Positions 56,380 to 64,000 of a DNA stretch of 64,000 nucleotides are shown in pieces. The position numbers were made by a program, and so were the translations under genes. Source of the DNA: Pomacea canaliculata (lineage: Eukaryota > Mollusca > Gastropoda > Architaenioglossa > Ampullariidae); NCBI RefSeq assembly GCF_003073045.1, contig NC_037592.1, forward strand, positions 11,436,007 to 11,500,006, in the 5' to 3' direction. The notes beneath the pieces were generated by a model, which saw only the letters and a program-made list of their open reading frames with translations, had not been told where the DNA came from and ran no database searches. Each line of letters starts with the position of its first letter. Position 1 is the stretch's first letter.

Positions 56380-59300
56380 ATGTCGCTGCCTCATGCGACC
56401 TGGGATCCAACTGTGTGTCCATCATGTGGCCAGCTGCATGAACCACAAGGCACACATTTGTACGACTACTATCAGGCAGTGGATGAGGATCTCATGTGCC
56501 AGATCTGCCTGCAGCCTTTGGTCAGCCCACTTGACACACGATGTGGACACACCTTTTGCGCCAGATGTTTGCGAAATTACCTCCGGATTCAGCGCCAGTG
56601 CCCAATAGACCGTAAAGCTCTGTCGCTGAAAGAGTGCCAACTATCCAGCATCCTTGTGCGCAGGTTTGAATTTTTAATTTACACTCTTAACCATCTTCTA
56701 CCTTTGAAAAATTCTTGAATACAATTGTTGCCGTTAAGGCTGATAATGACTATTTCTAAATCATTAGTAACCTAAAGTGTTTTAATGAAGTAATAGCTTC
56801 TAAATATAAAACTTTTAGTTGTAGGGTTGTGTGTTTTGCTTATGGTGGTATTTCATTAACAGCAACATAAAAGACATTTGACATGATTTTGAAACAATAG
56901 ATATTTATAAATATATCTTTTTGTTTCTCTCAGCAAACTAGACATTTCATCACATTGATCAAGGCTCTAACCATGCCCTTTCATTTGCTACATTGCTTAG
57001 CAGTATCTTATAGCTCTTCAGCCAGTCCACTTTGCAAACAATCGTTTTCCATCACCCTGCTCACAAAAGACACAATGGCTGTATTCATTGATCTGATTTA
57101 TTGATTTATCTGTTTCTGCTTCTTGCTTTGTGTGAGTGATTTTTGTGTAGCTGTGATGAGAATAATGAGTGTTAAAGTGTAGTTACAAGTGAATACATGA
57201 TCTCACAGGCACATATTTTTGACCGTAATGGATTATGGGATGCTAGAAACTGTTTCTTCTTGGTTTGCTTAATTTTTATAGCTGTGTTGCTAAGAAAAAA
57301 AGAACTTGCTAGTCCCTCTAAAGGGGAAATTCTGTGTATCAAAGGACTGATCCAAGAAATCAATTTTTCTTTTAGTTCCTGAGATTAGAGATTAAGTCAT
57401 TTCTACCTCATTGTCCACATATATAAATGTGTTGCCTGAATAATTTTATTTTGCACAATGATGAGTGTATTACTCCATTACACTTTTCATTGCAATAGCA
57501 GCGATCTCGTTTATTTTGTCTTGGCAACTTCAGTGTCCATTACACTAAAATTGTACACGGTGCATGGTATGAACTGGAGGTGAATGTTACTATTAAGAGA
57601 TGAGCAGCTTTAGAAGGGATCATCAACAGTGGCTCTTTTTGATGAAGTTACTTTGCAGAAAAGGTTTGTGCAGCACCACTCCTCGTTCTGTTTTTCAGGG
57701 TTTTAGATTTTGATGACCTATATAGGATTAGGAATGAAACTGGTGCAGTTATGTAAATGTTAGTGATATTACTATTGAATTGGGATTAACCTTACCAGCC
57801 TTAAAGGCCTACTTAACTACAAATGTCAGATATGTACAGTTTGCAGATTTTTTTAAATTTTATTTTTGACCGTCACGTAAAAATTTGCCAAACATAATCT
57901 TCCATTCAACAGTGTGTCATGTTAAATAGGCATGTTACAGGAGCTGCCCATTTAACTAAGACATGTTTAGCATGTTGGAAGAATGACTGTCACTTTTACA
58001 AAAATGACAGCCGATTTCGAGAGCCTCCAATGTTGATTAGAGCTGGGCGCAGAAGGTGCGGGAGGGAGGGAAGGTTCCTGGCACGCCCACTCATCGACTG
58101 ACCCCGCGGGCCACTGGTGAAGCTGTCAGTGTTGGTGGCGGATGGAGGTTAATAAAGGCAGGGAGGTGAGTAGGTGCTTGTGAGGTGCTTAAAGTTCAAA
58201 GCTGCCGGGATCTGCGGCGGGGAAACAACGGGTAGGGAGGGAGGTGGTTGAAGGCTCGCGCGCGGTTCCTTTTTTTTTATGATACCCGTGGCGTGCTAGA
58301 ATTGTTTAACACGAGAATCGAAGATACTTTTAAGTGCCAGGCTGTCATATTCTCACCAAGTCATTGAGTGACGGGGGAGCAGGAGACGAGGAGCTAGAAG
58401 TCGCAGTCAGGAAGACGGAGTGAAACAATATTTCCAGTCTGGAAACTACAAGCAGACGAGAAATGCTAGTGCTTTCTGCAGAATTCCCCAAAACCGAATA
58501 CTGTAAAGGAAAAAAGTGACACCTGCCTCAAGATGATTACCGGCGGAGGTTGTATAATCGTGTGGTCTGGAAGGAACGAAGAGTGCAGAATGAGGGAAGA
58601 TTGCCTGCGTCAAATGTTTCTCATTCCCACTCATTTCAAAAGTGATTCTTTAATGTTGTGGTCGTAGCGGAGCCCTGCCGAAGTCGTTTCTTAAATACAA
58701 ATTCCCTTGTTCAGACCACTGGTCGAATCCGTCTCTGCACTACTGATGACACTGTCCGTTCGTTACAAGCGCACGGCTTCCTGTCTCTGGGAAAAGTGGC
58801 GACTGGTGGCGACGGTTTACCTTATTATTTTGTGCGAGCGAAGAACTTCAAGGATCAAGAAATAGTCTGAAGCAAAAGTTGGCGCATTCGCCTAAACCTT
58901 TTCATTATAAAAAAAAAAAACACGTATTCGGAACAGGATGCATTAGAAATGTATTTAGCACACTGAGCACAAGTCAGTTTTTCTGTTGTTTTCGTTTACT
59001 GACGTTACTTCGACACTTTAAAATCATGGACATTACTTTTTAGCCTTTGAGAAAGTTGCCTCAGTTTGCTTCAGCAGATGTGCGTAGACGGCAGATGAAT
59101 GGCAAGGTGCATTTTGCTCATCAGTTGAGACATGATGGAGCATCTACAGCCCCCAACTTGCGACGCTGTGACCATTTATGGACAAGTTCCGTTCTAGAAA
59201 CGCCGTCGCCTCGAGATGGTGCTGTGCAAGAAGTGGACGGTGACCAGCGTCTGCCGATGCGTCAGGAAACGTTGGAAATCTTTTGCTCGCAACGTTGTCT

Positions 59301-62300
59301 TTCTTCCTCGCACTCATCTGTGATTTAGGGAACGTTTATCCTTTTCAAGTTAGTAGCGCGACTCAGCGACTAAGACACGACGAACGCTGCTGTTTGGTTG
59401 GGAGGTTTTTTTTTTTTTTTGGCCTTGTGCAGATGGAATTGTTCACAGATCGCAGATGTTCATCGCACATCAGTAGAAGATGTTTAAAATAAATTGATGG
59501 ATTGGTTATTGCCATTGATTGCAGCATGGTGCACACTGAAGATCTAGCTCTTAAGCAAACTGGGGAAAATGTAACTGTAAAGGTTTCAAGTCTGGAAAGA
59601 AACTGCTATTTTGACAGTTTACCAGATCAAAGACTAATCCAGAGCAGAAACACCACAGAATGGGACTCAGCAATGAAACTAAATTTTTAGCTTCAGTGTT
59701 TAATTTACTTTTCTGGTCACATTATGTACAAGATTATGTTTGTATTAGTAATTAAAAAGTGCACTCTGCAAACATTTGTATAAAAAAATAAAAGGAGGTG
59801 TGGGTATTAACACATTTCATTCCTACAAACTGTGGATGTCTAGATCCTGGGATTATTGTGGAGATATTTTGTGAGGTTTTTAATGGATGACCATGACGTT
59901 GCCAAGGATTAACAGTCTCAGTGTGTTTTTGTCACCTGCAAGGTGAGCAGTTATTCATACACATGAGTGTTTCTTTCCACAGAGAGTGAGATAGTGTGTG
60001 TATGCATTTCTATTTCCACTGTATGTCTTTGATTAGTTTTTTTTTTTTTTGCTTTTATATAATTAGTGTTTCAGAAGGCACAATTTTGCTAGATTGCATA
60101 ATGTAAAATCCTGATGTTGGTTTAATTTTATTTCTGCATACTTTGTATATAGACTTGATGTTTTTGTTGCTCACGCTTCCTAGTTTCCACATTTTAAAAT
60201 AAGTGGGCTTACTAATACAAAAGTTAAGCTCTTTTCTTTTCCTGTCAGTCCCTCTCTCTGTCTTGCCTGTTCACCTCTCATAGTGGGCTCACAGTCCCTC
60301 CCCTTAGAACATGCCTAGAGCTGCACCCCATGTGTAGTAGTTGGAAATCTTTTGGAAACCATGATGGCATATACAGACAAGGTGATAGCAGTTCCTAGCA
60401 ATGTCACATTCTAACTAGCAAGACATGTGACTGATGTGTCATACTAGGAGTCATTTTGCTTCAAAATGGAGGTCATTACAACAAAACAGTGTAGATCTAC
60501 CGTCACAGAGAAGGTAGATGGTAACTAGGTTGTTCAATATGCTGTGCCTTGGACATACTGAGCCTTTTACACTCAACACCTTTTTCCAAACCCCCTTATG
60601 GCTACTAAGACTCAGGAATACTACCTTTACCTCTATTTTTTGCTCAGGCTGCTGGACAAGTTGCTAGTGGTGTGTCCAAATGTTGATTACTGTGAAGAGG
60701 TCCTCCCTCGCTCTGAACTTGAGGCTCATCTTCTTCACAGGTAAGATGGTGTTCTACAACTATAGTTCTGTAAGTGTTAAAGAATGTTGTAGGCATAGCT
60801 TATTTATGAGGGTTACAATAAAACCTGTAATGCAGGTGTTTACTGATAGAAAATTGGGGACAGGAAGTGGGTGTTTTTTGTGGGAAAGTGATGGTGGTTT
60901 TAATGGTCGTTTCCCCATTCATATCACTTAGTTCCCACAGTTATAAAACTCCAGTTTTTACCCCCTAACCCCACTTTTCCCAGTTTTCTTGTCATTTCTT
61001 ACCATGATTTCATGGCTTTATATAATGTAGGTGTCGGGGTGCAGTGACAAGATGTATCAAGTCCAGCTTAGGTTGTGGATTTCAGGGACCTCGTAGTGCA
61101 CTGCAGTCACATTTGTGGGAATGTGCATTTCGTGATCAGGCCTCAGGTAATTCAACAAATTTTATAATTCTTTAGATGCACATATCTTTCTGTCAGAATC
61201 ATTGAAAGTAGATGTCCGTCAATTTCTTTTTTCATATTGATGGATTTTTTTTTTAAGGCAAAAATCCAGTATCTGAGGGAGAAGTATCTACAATCGAAAT
61301 CCAGCGCAGAGAAGATGACCAGCTTGGCATCAGTATTGTAGGTGGTTGTGACACTCCTCTGGTGAGTTGTTTATTCTGTTGTGGTGTTCAAATGTAAGTC
61401 TTTTATTTTTGCATGCAAGATGGCATCATATGTATGGCATGCATATTACATATCTCTAGTCTGTGCTGATGTTATGGTTATATTTTTGTATAAAAATGAC
61501 TAAAAATGTAGATAAGTACTGGATGGTAAATATTTCTCAAAGTTAAAATACTGCACAGTAAACATAAGCACATATTAAAGAAAATAAACACTGAAAGGTT
61601 TATCTGTTGATGATTAGCTTGAATTGAAGTATTTAATCTACAGATATGTACAGTCATACAAGAAATTTTCCCAGAGGGAGCAGTATCGCAAGATGGTCGC
61701 CTGAAACCTGGTGACCAGATTTTGGAGGTGAGCAAGTTAAATATTGACATGCTTAAGATAATGATAGCATCATGAAATGCTTGTTGTTTATAAGTGTGAA
61801 TCATGTATTTCTTATATGACGTGTGCTTTAGAGGTGGATGTCATGCTTGGAAAGCTTGAAATGCACCCTTCCTGTAAAGGATGTTTCAAATGGGCAAATA
61901 AATTAGTAAGGTGTTAAAATGTGGCAACATTTTTTTATATTTTATATCATGTATATATATTGCATGTTTTTTCATAATGTATAACAACTGGTGCTAATAA
62001 ATTATAGACAAGTTTAACATATCTAGTACGCAAAAAATCTGTTCCATTGTGTGAATTGAAGACTTAATCAGAGTACAAATTAAATTATGGTTTTATGTAG
62101 TTATATACAATATGCATTTAATTTCCTTTGTGTGATTATAAGCCCTTTTTGTGCAGGTGAATGGTGATGACCTGACACAGGCCTCACATTATCATGCACA
62201 CCAAGCACTGACCAATTTCCTGCCTGTGTGTCGCCTCACTGTATATAGAGAGAGAGCTGAAGACAGTCGTCCAATAGAGAAAGAAGGTGACAGAAATAGT

Positions 62301-63776
62301 TTAATTAGAAGTTTAATTACTAAAAAGGCTTTGTGAACATTAAGCCCACTGTGAAATGATCGTAATATCTGTTTTATGCATACTTTATAATTTTGAACAG
62401 ATCACATGCTGCAACTTGTCTGATATTTATGGTTTAGAAGCAGAAGATGTTTTGTAGTTGGCGGAAAACTATGTACAACTGAAGGGCTAAAACATTTGTA
62501 AATAGAATGTAGTTTGGTTTGTTTTTTTTTAACTAGAACAACACATTTTTATGGCTTGTTTCAGAAATTTTGAAAATAACACTGATGAAGCACAAAAATA
62601 GGCAGCTTGGCATAAAACTGGTTGGGAAAAGGTACAGAATCAGTTTTTCTTTTTGGTGGCCCATGATGTTACAAATCAATATGTTGTTACAGATCATTTT
62701 CGACACAATACATTTTTATTGTCTCCTGTCCACAACAGAGGTAGAAATTTTCCTTTGTTGGGAGTTCCCATAAGTAATGAACAAAATATGATTACATTTC
62801 TCTTCCCCTACATCCCAGTCACACTACTTCACTTTTCATGTACACTCTCTATCCCTGTCACCAGAACAACCACATGGATTTTGTAGTTACCATGCTGCAA
62901 AACAGTGGAACTCTCTTCTCTTCTATATCCCCAATCTTCGCCCCCTATTGCCATGATATGGCCTAAGTTATTGCTGGCACAGTGTAAAACAAAAACAGAC
63001 AAGTCTGCCCACGATTGAATCCTTTAAATGTGCACTAAAAACACATCTGTCCCATGAGCATTACTCCTTACACCAATCAATATAGCTGTCAATAGTTGTG
63101 ATCATGGTCAATTGACTAGTCTGCCTGCTTGTCTTTCATGGCAGATTTATGACACTCTTTATCCTTATTGTTTGTTCCATGTCTTCGTTGTTTATCATTT
63201 GGTACTTGTCTGCAAAGTTTCTCCTTCTGTCTGTATTATGTCATGTCTCCTGCCTGTCTTGAGTGCTTAGAGCATGCTTCTTTATGATAGTGATGATGTG
63301 GTAGATAAATTACACGTTTATCATCATCATCATCACCACCACCACCTTATGGTCTTTTTAGAAAATCAGTAGTCTTGCTAGCAGTTTTGACCACTCTCAT
63401 CAGACAAGCTTTATTTTTGATGAGCACCAAACCACACTGACACCTGCATAAAAATTTATGCATCCACAAATGCATATGAAGGTGTACATACATTTATTTT
63501 CCCCATAAAGGACAAGGGCATTTTCTTGCTTATTTTACCTCTCGTTAATAAAGTCATTGTCATTGACATCACACACAATATAAATGTAGAAAGAATGTTG
63601 TAACCTCACTCAGTATATAATGTCACTGAATATTTCTATGGAAGATTATGTTGAATATTAATTTAAACTATTGACATGTTTTCTTGTAAAATTTTCTTTT
63701 CGGATTATTGACATTCATTATGTTTTTTTGATATATTTCTTGCAGAAATGGCCCTGGTGTTTATATTCTTACTCTA
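56380..63776 (+). CDS. LNX: LNX1/2-type RING-PDZ E3 ubiquitin ligase, 3' end beyond the window
   Basis: Cytoplasmic/membrane-associated ligase; vertebrate LNX1/2 ubiquitinate Numb and other PDZ ligands. Exons: 56380-56663, 60648-60740, 61031-61146, 61258-61361, 61644-61727, 62157-62286, 62565-62631, 63746-63776 (31 nt), all in phase, 303 aa so far. N-terminal CPSC pair, then RING with C40, C43, C55, H57, C60, C63, C74 and Asp77 (CPID as in LNX); SSILVRRLLDKLLVVCP continues as in LNX2. A second Cys/His module is CRGAVTRC with HLWEC. PDZ1 is about residues 175-255 (LGISIVGG carboxylate loop, RLKPGDQILEVNG). PDZ2 begins near 272 (LGIKLVGKR) and is cut by the window edge after GVYILTL. The linker between zinc modules and PDZ1 is only about 15 residues. 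The start is supported by an upstream in-frame TAG at 56353. Confidence 0.93.
58000..59480 (+). promoter_or_regulatory. CpG-rich region in LNX intron 1 (candidate internal promoter)
   Basis: Between the RING exon and exon 2, G+C and CpG are raised at about 58030-58400 (GGCACGCCCACTCATCGACT; GGCTCGCGCGCGGTTCC near 58254) and 58650-59400 (GCGACTCAGCGACTAAGACA, GACGACGAACGCTGCTG). Open frames at 58658-58870 and 59047-59328 resemble nothing I know and are probably due to GC content. Position suits a promoter for RING-less transcripts, as described for mammalian Lnx1 p70. This is inference. Confidence 0.35.
62690..63345 (+). repeat. CR1/L2-like LINE 3' end with tail
   Basis: Begins with decayed ORF2 C-terminus (CKTVELSSLLYPQSS region near 62897 corresponding to WNSLP...; LPTIESFKCALKTHLSHEHY across frames near 63000-63065). 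Continues through a pyrimidine-rich 3' UTR and ends GTCTTGAGTGCTTAGAGCAT, then a (CATCAT)(CACCAC) microsatellite at 63318-63346. Same tail type as 4090-4400. In LNX intron 7. Confidence 0.55.
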
Positions 63777-64000
63777 GTAAGTGTCATTTTTATCTTGCTA
63801 AATTTTTAATCATGTTTTCTTTTATTCATTTTTAATGACAAAGATTTCTAAATGCTTTAATAAAAATGAGTACAGGTCTATCTGTTTTGTTGTACAGTTT
63901 CATATTTTATCCAATAATTTTATGTAAATTTCCAAAATGTGAAGGGTTAAACTGTTAATGGGTTGGGTTTTTTTCCCTGGACTGTGTTAATCTTTTGAAT
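63777..64000 (+). other. Start of LNX intron 8, cut by the window edge
   Basis: Begins GTAAGT after exon 8. Nothing but A/T-rich intron is visible; the rest of PDZ2 and the expected PDZ3 and PDZ4 lie to the right of the window. Confidence 0.7.

Noticed and set aside
58658..59328. Open frames in the GC-rich part of LNX intron 1 as extra coding exons
   Set aside because: No LNX homology, and the RING exon already joins exon 2 in phase; better explained by base composition.

Overview
The window is AT-rich animal nuclear DNA. The evidence is spliceosomal GT-AG introns, an ARF-family GTPase, an SR splicing factor, a BLTP3/UHRF1BP1-type lipid-transfer protein, a rhodopsin-class GPCR and an LNX-type ubiquitin ligase, all embedded in introns full of LINEs, tRNA-derived SINEs and hAT/mariner-type MITEs. 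Gene sequences and repeat families suggest a lophotrochozoan, most likely a gastropod mollusc; the exact species is inference.

Layout. (1) 735-7831, minus: complete ARL1 gene, six coding exons, 180 aa. Its introns hold a decayed THAP/DDE transposon (1248-2915), an L2-like LINE tail and a 5'-inverted LINE copy. (2) 8106-13386, plus: SR-family splicing factor (RRM, CCHC knuckle, RS tail; 238 aa). It lies head-to-head with ARL1, 274 bp between start codons, and has a 12-nt microexon. (3) 13387-20874: 3' UTR and intergenic DNA with a hAT MITE carrying a perfect 8-bp target-site duplication (TSD), a diverged MITE and local tandem duplications. (4) 20875-50539, minus: complete 21-exon BLTP3 gene (about 1,522 aa), continuous in frame except for a one-base break in exon 6. 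(5) 32038-35019, plus: a three-exon GPCR (342 aa; Tre1/moody/GPR84-like, NRY instead of DRY) nested antisense in BLTP3 intron 12. (6) 50540-51129: shared upstream region and a possible short plus-strand 5' exon. (7) 56380-63776 and beyond the right edge, plus: LNX1/2-type RING-PDZ E3 ligase; the window ends inside PDZ2.

The genes do not form one pathway. ARL1 (trans-Golgi) and BLTP3 (endosome contact-site lipid transfer) both serve membrane traffic. From memory, the human ARL1 and BLTP3B genes also lie near each other on chromosome 12, so the pairing may be old synteny.

I found no prokaryote-like system, CRISPR array or virus. The most notable items are the nested GPCR with two altered class-A landmark residues, the nested MITE with an intact TSD at the inner insertion and perfect terminal repeats on the host, the twin-primed LINE, the microexon, the lone BLTP3 frameshift, and the LNX protein without the vertebrate Numb-binding linker.
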